64,000 bases of DNA from Hymenobacter duratus (lineage in GTDB: Bacteria; Bacteroidota; Bacteroidia; Cytophagales; Hymenobacteraceae). Below are positions 17,001-25,042 of the stretch, one piece after another (positions within the stretch are counted from its first letter, which is position 1; each line of letters begins with the position of its first letter). The position numbers and the translations under genes are program-made. Under the pieces are notes generated by a model. It worked only from the letters and a program-made list of their open reading frames with translations. It was not told the origin of the DNA and did no database searches. The stretch spans positions 1,756,501 through 1,820,500 of the forward strand of contig NZ_JACWZZ010000001.1 in assembly GCF_014698995.1 (NCBI RefSeq), given 5' to 3'.

Positions 17001-18662
17001 GGCGGTGGTGGCCACTACCACGCTCTGCTTGGTGAGGCCCAGCGCGCGCAGGTCGGCGCGGCGGATGCGGGCCCGCACGTCAAACGCCTGGCGCTTTTTG
17101 TTCAGGTCGATGGTCCCATCCGCATCGAACTGCAGGCTAGGGTCGTTAGCGGCAATTTTGCCCGTAAATGACTCCCGGCTGAATCGGCCGTTGGTCGTGA
17201 TGTTGCGGTAGCGGTAGCCGTTCAGCCAGATACTCTGGATGGTGGCGTTGGCCGTGAGGCGGGCGCCTTCCGGCGTGAAGCCCACGCCTTCTACCCGGCC
17301 GCTGAACGTCACGTCGCGCACCACGTTTTCCTGGCCCAGCAGCTTGCCCAGCTGGAAGCCGGTTGTGCGTACGTCGCCTTCATAGGACGAGAAGCGCGGG
17401 TCGTCTTTGAATTTCAGGTTGACGTCGGACACCACCGAGCCCAGCGCCGTCTGGAACGAGCCGTTGGCCACAAAGTCGTTGTAGAAGCCCAGAAACTGCC
17501 CTTTCAGCTTCACGATGCCCAGCCGCTGCACGTAGGGCCAGCCCGAGGCCGGAATGTACTTTCGGATGTCGAGCCCATCAATGACGGACGGTTGCAGGCG
17601 CATTTCCACGAAGCTTTCCTTCAGGTTGGGCAAGCCTTCCACGTTGATGTTGCCCACGACGCGCGTGTTTTTGCCGTAGGTAATGTCGAGATTTTTGGTC
17701 GTGAAGTTCTTCACATAGCCTTTGGCCTCGCCCGAAAGCAGCACCGTCTCCTTCAGGTCGCGCATAAACGGCTGCGGCGCGAACTGCGCAATATCGTCGG
17801 AGTAGATGCGCGACGGATCCAGCCGCGCCACTACCCGTACCGAGTCGTTGAAGTCAGCGAAATTGAGGAAGTGCTGATACTCGAAGCGCAGATAGTTGCG
17901 CAGCTGGCTGTTGCCGATGCGCAGGTTCAGGCCCGCAAATTCCCAGAACTTGCCCGCATAGGTCATGTTGGCCGTCAGCTCGCGCAGGCGGGTATTGGAG
18001 GGCGTATCCACGGCCCGCAGCCCGTCAATTTGGGAGTGAATGGTGTCGCCGCGCAGCCAGATCTGCGAAAAATCGGCGTAGATGCTGTCAATCCGCATGT
18101 GGGCGTAATCCATCGAGCGGCCGTAGTACGGCTCGCGCGGCTTGTGCCGGTCGTCGAGGATGAAACGCCCGTTGCGCAGGCCAATAGCGTTGATTTTGAA
18201 GTCGAACGGCTTGCTGACCTTCGTGGTATCCGAGGGGCCCACCAGCCGGCGGATGGCACTCAGAAACTCGGAGAGGTTGGTAGAGTCGGGCTGGTCTTTA
18301 TAGGTCACCAGCGCAAAGCGCGGCTCTTCCAGCGTGAGCTTGCCTACGTGCAGGTGGCTGGGGTCGAAGATGCTGAACAGGCTGATATCGGCATCGGCCC
18401 GGCCTACGCTGAACAGCTCCTCGCCGCGCCGGTCCAGCACCCGGATTCCTTCCAGCAACACCCGCGAAAAGGGCCGCACATCTACCCGGCCGACTATTAC
18501 CTTCTGGCCCAGCTTATCGGTCAGGATTTCGGCCGCTTCCTGCGCCAGGCGCGTCTGCACGCTAGGCACGCGCAAAGCTACCAACGCGCCCACCACTGCC
18601 AGGGCCACTACCAGCAGCAGGGCCAGCAGCACTTTCAGCAGAATGGAAACGAAACGTGGCAC
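14085..18662 (-). CDS. tamB: Translocation/assembly module TamB family protein (DUF490)
   Basis: The protein has 1525 residues. A single N-terminal membrane anchor (VPRFVSILLKVLLALLLVVALA) is followed by an AsmA-like start (VQTRLAQEAAEILTDKLGQKV), then a very long beta-rich region and the DUF490 domain in the last 400 residues or so (EIVRGAYNFTLQGLVNKEF and ILASNSAVVPVTAVMNLTGP). TamB-like proteins bridge inner and outer membrane and are implicated in phospholipid transport or outer-membrane protein assembly. I prefer the GTG at 18662 because the anchor follows directly; the in-frame residues further upstream are Cys-rich and unlike the family, and overlap the divergent promoter region of tsaD. 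Confidence 0.9.
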   Translation of the reverse strand: MPRFVSILLKVLLALLLVVALAVVGALVALRVPSVQTRLAQEAAEILTDKLGQKVIVGRVDVRPFSRVLLEGIRVLDRRGEELFSVGRADADISLFSIFDPSHLHVGKLTLEEPRFALVTYKDQPDSTNLSEFLSAIRRLVGPSDTTKVSKPFDFKINAIGLRNGRFILDDRHKPREPYYGRSMDYAHMRIDSIYADFSQIWLRGDTIHSQIDGLRAVDTPSNTRLRELTANMTYAGKFWEFAGLNLRIGNSQLRNYLRFEYQHFLNFADFNDSVRVVARLDPSRIYSDDIAQFAPQPFMRDLKETVLLSGEAKGYVKNFTTKNLDITYGKNTRVVGNINVEGLPNLKESFVEMRLQPSVIDGLDIRKYIPASGWPYVQRLGIVKLKGQFLGFYNDFVANGSFQTALGSVVSDVNLKFKDDPRFSSYEGDVRTTGFQLGKLLGQENVVRDVTFSGRVEGVGFTPEGARLTANATIQSIWLNGYRYRNITTNGRFSRESFTGKIAANDPSLQFDADGTIDLNKKRQAFDVRARIRRADLRALGLTKQSVVVATTADVKFQGLTLDALIGRIKLRNSRVGYAGRTVLVDTLDVVSERTAAQRRLAVRSEVLNLTATGNFDFTEVIRSTQVLLTEYQLNFESNDAAIADYYRRKRQRAIPEYAIDLDLYLKKPNPMLQLFMPGLRIANYSRIDGSFRNGQTSILQLGGSFDTLVVDSVRTYRTAFEFNTSKLPYRPEVLAQANITSERQVLPGLGRTEGFYVEGVWDQERINFSTALAQTNTTNKAQINGALSFLPDAVQVVFRQSGVNLLGKDWTIAQDNSVIISGKGKEFDIQNLSLSNGAQSVSAQGFISQNSAKQLKLTVKDLELATLTSLTTQNMTGRVNAEGTVSGVYGPLAINSTLTVDSLHFDNVLIGNVQGKSSWDNRASQALIDLDVLRDGSRVVRVAGTLAPNRKDDQLNLTAVLDQAPVKLAEPFLKTLFRDLGGTAVGTLRLAGRFSQPHLTGTIDVSDGQLTFIYLGTTYTFADRIRFTDDRIALRDIKVKDPLGNSGTVNGDIFHDGFQNMRLALDASFRKLLVLNTTRKDNELYFGTAYATGTARVNGPSDNLVVNVQAKSEPGTRLSLPLDNAARAEKASYIRFVNRNLTDTARTPIPVGVQEKVDLSGIRLNMNLEVTPDAYVEILLDESTGDVIRGTAAGRLRLNIDTRGDFNMFGQIEIVRGAYNFTLQGLVNKEFVVRPGGTISWNGDPLAGEMNVTAAYTQRTSLSPILASNSAVVPVTAVMNLTGPLLLPVIKLNLEFNDIPSSLEGDLVPFLSSLRNDEQELSRQVFSLVVFKQLAPAASLSSITSFQGQNNAFGNSLGQIISTQLGALTSQLDPNLEISFNFNGISAEQLQALQVRLSYSFMNGRLRVTRDGGFNNGVVTDATTGVTTSVNNNASIIGDLSLEYYLRADGKFRAKLRYETTPRDLIGLSNGQNQARAGVSLVHTEQFDSLGELFARKHLRRRELNARKAREVLNVDDDPRTNL

Positions 18663-18814
18663 GGCAGCAGAAAAAAGAAGATATGGGAACGAAGATACGG
18701 GTTGGCAGTTGCCTGCACAGATGCAAACGACCGGGCTGCGGTTGCCGCAAGAACGAAGCCATGGGCCTGCGGGTTGACTACAACACAGCGTCTTTCGCAA
18801 ACCAACCTACCCAG

Positions 18815-18838
18815 GTTGTTGGTTTTAAACGAACTTTG
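18815..18838 (+). promoter_or_regulatory. Putative tsaD promoter (TTG ... GAACTTTG)
   Basis: TTGTTGG is followed by GAACTTTG at 18831-18838, a one-base deviation from TAnnTTTG, 36 bases upstream of the tsaD ATG. Confidence 0.35.
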
Positions 18839-18873
18839 CAGCTGTTTCTGCTGCCGCTTTCCAACTAAGTACC

Positions 18874-19884
18874 ATGCATCACCCTACCATTCTAGCCATC
18901 GAATCCTCCTGCGACGACACGTCGGCCGCCGTACTCGTGAACGGCGAAATCCGGGCCAACGTGGTGGCCACGCAGCAGGTGCACGAGCAATACGGCGGTG
19001 TGGTGCCCGAGCTGGCCTCGCGCGCCCACCAGCAGCACCTGATTCCGGTGGTGAATGCCGCGCTGCAAAAAGCCGGCGTGGCCCGTCACGACCTTGATGC
19101 CATAGCCTTCACACAAGGGCCTGGTCTGCTGGGCTCGTTGCTGGTGGGCGGCATGTTTGCCAAAACGCTGGCCCTGGCCCTGGGCAAGCCCCTGATTGCC
19201 GTCAACCACATGCGGGCCCACATTCTGGCGCATTTTATTGAGGCACCCCGGCCCGTATTTCCGTTCCTGTGCCTCACGGTCAGTGGCGGCCACACGCAGC
19301 TGGTGGTGGTGAAGTCAGCGTTGGAAATGGAAATCATCGGCCAGACCATCGACGATGCCGCCGGCGAGGCCTTCGACAAAACTGCCAAGCTGCTCGGCCT
19401 GCCGTACCCTGGCGGCCCGCACCTCGACAAGCTGGCCCGGCAGGGCAACCCCACCCGCTTCCCGTTTCCGGTGGGCGCCATGCCCGGCTACGATTTCAGC
19501 TTCAGCGGCCTGAAAACGGCGGTGCTCTACTTCCTGAAAAAGGAAACCGCCCAGAACCCCGACTTCATCCAGGAAAACCTGCCGGACCTCTGCGCCAGCA
19601 TCCAGCACACCATTATCCAGACGCTGCTGCGCCAGCTGCGTCGCGCCGCCGCTGACAACGGCCTCAGCCAGATTGCGCTGGCGGGCGGGGTGGCGGCCAA
19701 CTCCGGGCTGCGCCAGGCCCTGCAGGAAGAAGCCGCCGCGCAGCGCTGGCAGGTATTTATCCCGGCTTTCCAATACTGCACCGACAATGCCGGCATGGTG
19801 GCCAAAACCGCCGAGTTTCAGTACCAAGCCGGCGACTTCGCCACCCAACTCGTCAGCTCCGACCCGCGCCTGAAACTGGTGTAG
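18874..19884 (+). CDS. tsaD: tRNA N6-adenosine threonylcarbamoyltransferase
   Basis: The protein has 336 residues. ILAIESSCDDTSAAV opens the ASKHA fold. The metal-binding HMRAH motif (VNHMRAHILAHF), the substrate-binding SGGHTQLVVV and the late IALAGGVAANSGLRQAL and DNAGMVA motifs are all present. It transfers the threonylcarbamoyl group to A37 of ANN-decoding tRNAs together with TsaB and TsaE, which are not in the window. It is divergent from tamB and first in a rightward run with smpB. Confidence 0.97.
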   Translation: MHHPTILAIESSCDDTSAAVLVNGEIRANVVATQQVHEQYGGVVPELASRAHQQHLIPVVNAALQKAGVARHDLDAIAFTQGPGLLGSLLVGGMFAKTLALALGKPLIAVNHMRAHILAHFIEAPRPVFPFLCLTVSGGHTQLVVVKSALEMEIIGQTIDDAAGEAFDKTAKLLGLPYPGGPHLDKLARQGNPTRFPFPVGAMPGYDFSFSGLKTAVLYFLKKETAQNPDFIQENLPDLCASIQHTIIQTLLRQLRRAAADNGLSQIALAGGVAANSGLRQALQEEAAAQRWQVFIPAFQYCTDNAGMVAKTAEFQYQAGDFATQLVSSDPRLKLV

Positions 19885-19993
19885 ACGGAGGGCTGATGAC
19901 ACGTGGCGCTATTCTTACGTAGATTAATTCGCAACCTTGCCGGCCGCATTTGCGAATCCTGCTCACGCCGCCGGTCAGGCGGCTCCTTTTCTT

Positions 19994-20467
19994 ATGGCTT
20001 CCAAAAAAGACGACGCGCCCAAGCGCATCAATATTCAGAACCGCCGCGCCAGCCACGAATATGTGTTTTTGGCCAAGTATGACGCGGGCATCATGCTGCA
20101 GGGCACCGAAATCAAGAGCATCCGAGAAGGCAGCGTGCAGCTGCAGGATGGCTTCTGCACCTTCCATTCCGACGGCAGCCTGTGGCTCAATCAGGTAACC
20201 ATTGCCAAATACACCGAAGGCACCTACAACAACCACGAACCCATGCGGGCCCGCAAGCTGCTGCTCAACAAGCGGGAACTAAAGCAATTGGCCAACAAAA
20301 ACCAGGAGCAGGGCCTCACCATCATCCCGATCCGCATGTTCGTTAGTGACCGGGGTTTCGCCAAAGTGGAAATTGCGCTGGGCAAAGGCAAAAAGCTATT
20401 CGACAAGCGCGACGATCTGAAAGCCAAAGACCAGAAGCGCGAAATGGACCGTGCCCGCGACTATTAG
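19994..20467 (+). CDS. smpB: SsrA-binding protein SmpB
   Basis: The protein has 157 residues. Family motifs are INIQNRRASHEYVFLAKYDAGI, LQGTEIKSIREG and the basic C-terminal tail FDKRDDLKAKDQKREMDRA, which enters the ribosomal decoding centre. SmpB brings tmRNA to stalled ribosomes for trans-translation. The ATG at 19994 was chosen because the family starts a few residues before INIQNRRA; upstream in-frame sequence is not conserved-looking. The ssrA gene itself is not in the window. Confidence 0.97.
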   Translation: MASKKDDAPKRINIQNRRASHEYVFLAKYDAGIMLQGTEIKSIREGSVQLQDGFCTFHSDGSLWLNQVTIAKYTEGTYNNHEPMRARKLLLNKRELKQLANKNQEQGLTIIPIRMFVSDRGFAKVEIALGKGKKLFDKRDDLKAKDQKREMDRARDY

Positions 20468-20566
20468 GCACCATTCTCGGCCGGCTACCGCTGTTGCCAG
20501 AAGCGGTAGTTTCGTTCCTGCCCCCGAATTGCCACCTTTGTCGTCTCACTATCATTAAGTATTCCT

Positions 20567-21373
20567 TTGGAACACGGAATCTGCGCCCTGAGTGTTGTGC
20601 CGGTGCGCGCTGAGCCTACTGATAAGGCTGAAATTATTACGCAGCTCATTTTTGGTGAGTGCTACTCCATTTTGCTTGTGCAGGGCCAGTGGATTCAGGT
20701 AAAAACCGCTGCCGACCAGTACGTGGGCTGGATGGATGTGAAGCAGCACACGCCTGTGAGCAGCGAGTACATGGCGGCGTGGCAGGCGCAAGACCACCCG
20801 CGCACCCTCGATGTGGTGCAGATAGTGAGCTGCCCCAACACCCGCATTCCGGTGCAGTTGGGCTCCCGGCTACCGTTTTTTGATGGCATGACGCTGCGCC
20901 TGGGCGAGCAGCAGCTTTTCTACAACGGCGCCGCCACCAACCCGCAGAACGGCCACGGCCCGCACGGCCCCGTAGACCAGCGGCTGCGGCTGTTGCAGAA
21001 AATGGCCCTCACGTACCTGAAAGCGCCCTACCTGTGGGGCGGCAAAAGTTTGTTCGGTATTGATTGCTCGGGGCTGATGCAGCAGCTCTACGGCCTGATT
21101 GGGGTGCAGCTGCCGCGCGATGCCCGCCAGCAGATTGACTTGGGCCAGCCCGTGCATTTCGTGGCCCAGACCCTGCCCGGCGACCTGGCTTTCTTCGACA
21201 ATGCGGACGGCAACATCGTGCACGTAGGGCTGCTGCTCGAAGACCAGCAGATTCTGCACGCCAGCGGCGAAGTCCGGATTGATCCGCTCGACCACAACGG
21301 TATTTTCAACCGCGACCGGCAGAAGTACACCCACAAGCTGCGCCTCATCAAGCGGATTCTGACCGAGGACTAA
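20567..21373 (+). CDS. C40 (NlpC/P60) family peptidase with SH3-like domain
   Basis: The protein has 268 residues. The N-terminal SH3-like part (about 1-60) reads GICALSVVPVRAEPTDKAEI and YVGWMDVKQH. The NlpC/P60 domain (about 145-255) has Cys in FGIDCSGLMQQLYGL, His in IVHVGLLL and a third polar residue in ILHASG. The likely activity is hydrolysis of D-Glu-diamino acid bonds in peptidoglycan peptides. There is no signal peptide, so it may act in the cytoplasm on recycled muropeptides like YkfC (inference). No ATG is available in front of the conserved start; a TTG at 20567 fits. Confidence 0.88.
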   Translation: MEHGICALSVVPVRAEPTDKAEIITQLIFGECYSILLVQGQWIQVKTAADQYVGWMDVKQHTPVSSEYMAAWQAQDHPRTLDVVQIVSCPNTRIPVQLGSRLPFFDGMTLRLGEQQLFYNGAATNPQNGHGPHGPVDQRLRLLQKMALTYLKAPYLWGGKSLFGIDCSGLMQQLYGLIGVQLPRDARQQIDLGQPVHFVAQTLPGDLAFFDNADGNIVHVGLLLEDQQILHASGEVRIDPLDHNGIFNRDRQKYTHKLRLIKRILTED

Positions 21374-21496
21374 GCCGGCCGCCAGCATGGGCCGGATCCA
21401 ACAGCTAACCGCCAGAAACTAAACTCCTGAGCTGTTGTTAATGCGCTTAGAATCATCTAGCTTTCGCTGAACCCGATGATTCCTTCCCAAGCGCGT

Positions 21497-21994
21497 ATGG
21501 ATCAAAAAGTCTTAGTCCTCAACGGCGATTATACCGCCATAACGCTGTGCAGCGTGCAGAAAGCTTTCGTGCTGCTGTTTCTCGATAAAGCCGAGATGAT
21601 AGCCCGCTCGGAAAACGGTGTTTTGCGCACCGTCAGCACCACGTATCCTAAGCCCAGCATCATCCGGCTGCAGCGCTACGTGCGTGTGCCCTACAAAGGC
21701 ATTGCCCTGAGCCGCCACAACATCATGAAGCGGGACCATTTTGAGTGCCAGTACTGCGGGTCCACCAAAAACCTGACCCTAGACCACGTACTGCCCCGCT
21801 CCCGCGGCGGCGACAGTAGCTGGGGCAACCTGCTGACGGCCTGTGCCCGCTGCAACCACGCCAAAGGGCACCGGACGCCGCAGGAAGCCGGCCTCACGAT
21901 AAGGCAACACCCTAAAAAGCCTACCTTATCGGGCTTTCTGAAGCTTAGTGCCGGCACCATCGACCAGAACTGGCACGCCTATCTTAACCACTGA
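21497..21994 (+). CDS. HNH endonuclease family protein
   Basis: The protein has 165 residues. MDQKVLVLNGDYTAITLCSV is the usual start of this widespread chromosomal HNH family. The nuclease motif is complete: CQYCGSTKNLTLDHVLPRSRGG, then the N and CARCNHAKGHRTP with the second zinc-binding Cys pair. An in-frame ATG seven codons upstream (21476) is an alternative. Such proteins are common single genes without a modification partner; the physiological role is unknown. It lies in a rightward run after the C40 peptidase. Confidence 0.93.
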   Translation: MDQKVLVLNGDYTAITLCSVQKAFVLLFLDKAEMIARSENGVLRTVSTTYPKPSIIRLQRYVRVPYKGIALSRHNIMKRDHFECQYCGSTKNLTLDHVLPRSRGGDSSWGNLLTACARCNHAKGHRTPQEAGLTIRQHPKKPTLSGFLKLSAGTIDQNWHAYLNH

Positions 21995-22121
21995 CGCCGG
22001 GAGCAACTGCTTACCGGCTTTTTTGTGGTTTTTCAGCAGTATTTCCGGCCCGTGCGAAGCGGCCGGAATGCAACCGTCATGGCCGGGTTTGGCTCCTGCT
22101 GCTATATCCTGTACCAAAGCC

Positions 22122-22511
22122 ATGAAAAACACCCTGTTTTTTCTCCTCGTCTGCATCAGCTGCCTTTGCTGCTTCTCCTGCAAGAAGAACTCCGATTCGG
22201 AGCCGCAAGGCGTAACCATTCGAGTGAAAAACGTCAGCCCGTATCAGTTTGAAAGTGTGTACGTCAATACCTCGGGCGGCGAAAACAACTACGGCGCGTT
22301 GGCAAGTGGCCAAAGCACCCCGTATCTGGGTGGCTACAAGCTGGCGTACGATTATGCCTATATAAAAGTGGTAATCAACGGAGAGGAGCTGGTGCTGCAG
22401 CCCATTGACTATGTAGGCGAAACGCCGATAAAAAAGGGCAGCTGCACCTACGTAATTGGTGTGACGGATTTGGGGCGGAAGGAGTTGAGCCTGCAGTTTA
22501 CGCAGCCATAG
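22122..22511 (+). CDS. Putative lipoprotein, 129 residues
   Basis: A signal peptide with lipobox-like cysteines (KNTLFFLLVCISCLCCFSC, then KKNSDSEP) precedes a small beta-rich domain (VTIRVKNVSPYQFESVYVN to LSLQFTQP). I recognise no family. It is likely exported and anchored by lipid. The multiple cysteines make the exact processing site uncertain. A strong two-way terminator follows 21 bases after the stop. Confidence 0.72.
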   Translation: MKNTLFFLLVCISCLCCFSCKKNSDSEPQGVTIRVKNVSPYQFESVYVNTSGGENNYGALASGQSTPYLGGYKLAYDYAYIKVVINGEELVLQPIDYVGETPIKKGSCTYVIGVTDLGRKELSLQFTQP

Positions 22512-22532
22512 CACTTCTACTTTGCTCTTTCA

Positions 22533-22592
22533 GCCCAAAGCCCAAAAACAACCCCGTCTGCCAGCAGACGGGGTTGTTTTTGGGCTTTGGGC
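22533..22592. terminator. Perfect 28-bp hairpin between convergent genes
   Basis: GCCCAAAGCCCAAAAACAAC continues to CCCCGTCTG; the same sequence returns inverted after a four-base loop (CCAG). Internal A and T runs provide U-tracts in both directions, suiting the two convergent genes. Confidence 0.85.
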
Positions 22593-22653
22593 CTTGGGTC
22601 TAGCGGTTGGAAGCCGGCTTTGCTGGTGTCACCGCTTGCAAGTGGCTCTTCGT

Positions 22654-23517
22654 TTAGCTGTTCTCGCCGTTTCTGACGGTGCCGCTGGTCGCAAAGTCAA
22701 TCAGGTCACGGTTCAGCTTGTCTTTCTCCGTGATGAACAGACCGTGGGGCGCCCCATCGTAGGTGATGTAAGTAGCGTGCTTCAGATGCTGGTTCATTCG
22801 GTCGCCACTGTTCTTGATGGGCACGGTTTTGTCGTCTTCCCCATGAATAACGAGGGCGGGCACGCTGATACCTTCTAGGTCGCGGCGGAAGTCAGTTTCG
22901 GCAAACGCATGGCCGCAGGCTACTGTTGCTTGGTGCGAGCCGAGAGAAGCCATACCAAACGACCAATCCAGGACGCCCTTGCTGACGGGGTTGCTCAGGG
23001 GGCCTTCGCCATAAAACTGCTTGCCGAAGGTTTGCAGGAAATCGAACCGGTCTTTGGCTATGTTTTTCTGGATGTCATCGAAAACCGACTCATCTACACC
23101 GTCGGGGTTGTTGTCGGTTTTGAGTAGATAAGGCGTCACGGCCGATACAAATACCACTTTGGCCACGCGGGCTCCGCCGTGGCGGCTCATGTAGCGGGCT
23201 ACTTCGCCGCCGCCCATCGAGAAGCCTACCAGCGTCACGTTTTGCAGATCCAGCGTGTCGAGAACCGCTTTCAGATCGTCGGCCAGCGTGTCGTAGTCGT
23301 AGCCCTCGAATGGCTTGGACGAGTTGCCGAAGCCGCGCCGCGTGTAGGCTACCACGCGCAGGCCATGCTTCGGTAGCTCACCGAGCTGATAGGTCCAGGC
23401 TTCGTGGCTCTGGGGCCAGCCATGAATCAGGACCACTGGTGCGCCTTGTCCCTGGTCGGTGTAATGCAGTTTTATTTCCTGGCCATTGGCGTCTTGGCCG
23501 GCTTTGATGTAGCTCAT
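22654..23517 (-). CDS. Alpha/beta hydrolase (chloroperoxidase/esterase-like)
   Basis: The protein has 287 residues. The oxyanion-hole motif VVLIHGWPQSHEAW, the nucleophile elbow GFSMGGGEVARYMSRHG (Ser in GFSMGG), the acid in VIHGEDDKTVP and the His in YDGAPHGLFITEKD make the full triad. Overall it looks like the cofactor-free haloperoxidase/arylesterase group. The substrate is unknown. The ATG at 23517 starts MSYIKAGQDANGQEIKLHYTD, which fits the family; longer in-frame sequence overlaps the divergent lipoprotein gene. No signal peptide, so it is cytoplasmic. Confidence 0.92.
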   Translation of the reverse strand: MSYIKAGQDANGQEIKLHYTDQGQGAPVVLIHGWPQSHEAWTYQLGELPKHGLRVVAYTRRGFGNSSKPFEGYDYDTLADDLKAVLDTLDLQNVTLVGFSMGGGEVARYMSRHGGARVAKVVFVSAVTPYLLKTDNNPDGVDESVFDDIQKNIAKDRFDFLQTFGKQFYGEGPLSNPVSKGVLDWSFGMASLGSHQATVACGHAFAETDFRRDLEGISVPALVIHGEDDKTVPIKNSGDRMNQHLKHATYITYDGAPHGLFITEKDKLNRDLIDFATSGTVRNGENS

Positions 23518-23637
23518 GAGTAAGTGAAGTTTGCCTAGGGTTCTGTTTAGATGTCTGTACATACGCCACATGTTGCCAGCCGATAAGCAATGCACAATAT
23601 TTTGTACGCAACGTCCAAATACCTTTTCTTTGAGCGG

Positions 23638-24909
23638 ATGAGTTTTATTTCTGTCTCCCCCCGGGCTTCGGCCCGAGTTGCAGTGCTGTTGCTGAGCGGC
23701 TGGCTGGTCGCCTGCCAGTCCAACTCCGATTCCCAGTCCGGTGCTGCCACCAGCACAGCGGAAAAGCCGGGCCACGCGCCTGAAACCACTGCTGCCCGTG
23801 ACTCGCCGGGCGCGTGGTACCGGCAGTATCGGGGAGTGTTGCCCGGCAGCCCCGACAGCATCACGCTGCAGCTGCAGGCGTGGCCCCGGACCAGCAGCGG
23901 AGACTCAGAATCGACAGGGCTGGCTGCCAGCTACGCCGGCTCCGATGGCCAGACGTTCGAGCTCTACGGCGAAACCAGTGCCTCTTCCGACAGTATCCGG
24001 CTGACCGACAGCACGCCCGAGCACGCCGGCGCCGACTACTCCCGTAGCATTGCCTGGCGGCTCAAGCGTCAGGGTACCGAGCTGCTGGGAACGGTAGGCG
24101 TCCGGCCTGTTCGGCTGCGCCAGGTGCAGCCCACAGGCAGCGTCCGGCTGGTTTCGCACTATTTCCTGGATTCGGTAGCGGCCTTCCCCAAGCTAGTCGG
24201 CACGCCCTATGCTCACCAGCGCATGCTGGCCGTGCTGCCTACCGGTGGCGCTTCGGCCACGGCTCAGGCTACGTTGCGCGACAACCTGTTGCGTGGCCTC
24301 CGCGACGATACCGTAGACACCAAGGCAGTACCGCAACTGGGCGCGCTATGGCGCCAGCAGAAGCAGCGCTACACCGCCGATTATCGCCAAGATGCCGACG
24401 CCAGCAAACCCGCACCCGGCGACACGACTTCGCCGGAGTTTGGGATTGGCCTGCGCTACGATGAGCAGCAACTCATGCACGTGCTCTGGAACCAGGCGCC
24501 GCTTCTCAGCCTCGGCTACTACAACTACAGCTACACCGGCGGGGCACACGGCCTGTACGGCACTACGGTTGCCACCTTCGATACCCGCACGGGCCGCCGC
24601 CTCCGCTACGACGACATCTTCCGGGCCGGCACCAGGGCACAGCTCATGGCGTTGCTCGACAATGCAGCCCGCCGCGCTTTCCGGCTGGCCCCCAATGCCC
24701 CACTGGACAAAACGCTGTTCGTGAAGCAACTGCCCGTCACCCGCAATGTGTTCCTGACCAGCGGCGGCGCCACGTTCGTCTACACTCCCTACGAAATAGC
24801 CTCCTATGCGCAGGGCGAAATCCGTTTGTTTGTGCCGCTGTCAGAATTGCGGCCTCTGTTGAAGCCAGGGCTGCCGGTGCCGGTTGGAGGCGAGGTGACA
24901 CGCCCTTAG
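23638..24909 (+). CDS. DUF3298 (RsiV-like) domain lipoprotein
   Basis: The protein has 423 residues. The signal peptide ends in a lipobox-like SGWLVACQSN. A Ser/Thr-rich linker (about 27-60) and a beta-rich middle follow. The C-terminal half has the DUF3298 hallmark YYNYSYTGGAHGLYGT and FDTRTGRRLRYDDIF (about 295-330). In other bacteria the domain occurs in the anti-sigma factor RsiV, which binds lysozyme, and in peptidoglycan-associated proteins. No sigma factor gene is adjacent, so an anti-sigma role is unlikely here. It is divergent from the hydrolase gene. Confidence 0.85.
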   Translation: MSFISVSPRASARVAVLLLSGWLVACQSNSDSQSGAATSTAEKPGHAPETTAARDSPGAWYRQYRGVLPGSPDSITLQLQAWPRTSSGDSESTGLAASYAGSDGQTFELYGETSASSDSIRLTDSTPEHAGADYSRSIAWRLKRQGTELLGTVGVRPVRLRQVQPTGSVRLVSHYFLDSVAAFPKLVGTPYAHQRMLAVLPTGGASATAQATLRDNLLRGLRDDTVDTKAVPQLGALWRQQKQRYTADYRQDADASKPAPGDTTSPEFGIGLRYDEQQLMHVLWNQAPLLSLGYYNYSYTGGAHGLYGTTVATFDTRTGRRLRYDDIFRAGTRAQLMALLDNAARRAFRLAPNAPLDKTLFVKQLPVTRNVFLTSGGATFVYTPYEIASYAQGEIRLFVPLSELRPLLKPGLPVPVGGEVTRP

Positions 24910-25042
24910 GCTGCTATAGTGCGCGAATGTACCGGCGTGTATGCGCTACGGTTGTACATAATCAAGGCGTATGGCACTAATTGCGGGCGAGCTGGCTTTA
25001 GAAAGCGGTATATTTACCCGAAGTTTCCATTTACTGTTTTTC

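Noticed and set aside
18663..18800. Longer TamB start at 18800
   Set aside because: The additional residues are Cys/Pro-rich and lack family likeness, and the frame reaches into the tsaD promoter region.
17592..19097. Long open frame (about 500 codons) antisense to tamB and into tsaD
   Set aside because: It mirrors tamB, whose domain signature is clear, and the product has no family-like motifs. GC-rich codon use creates such antisense frames.
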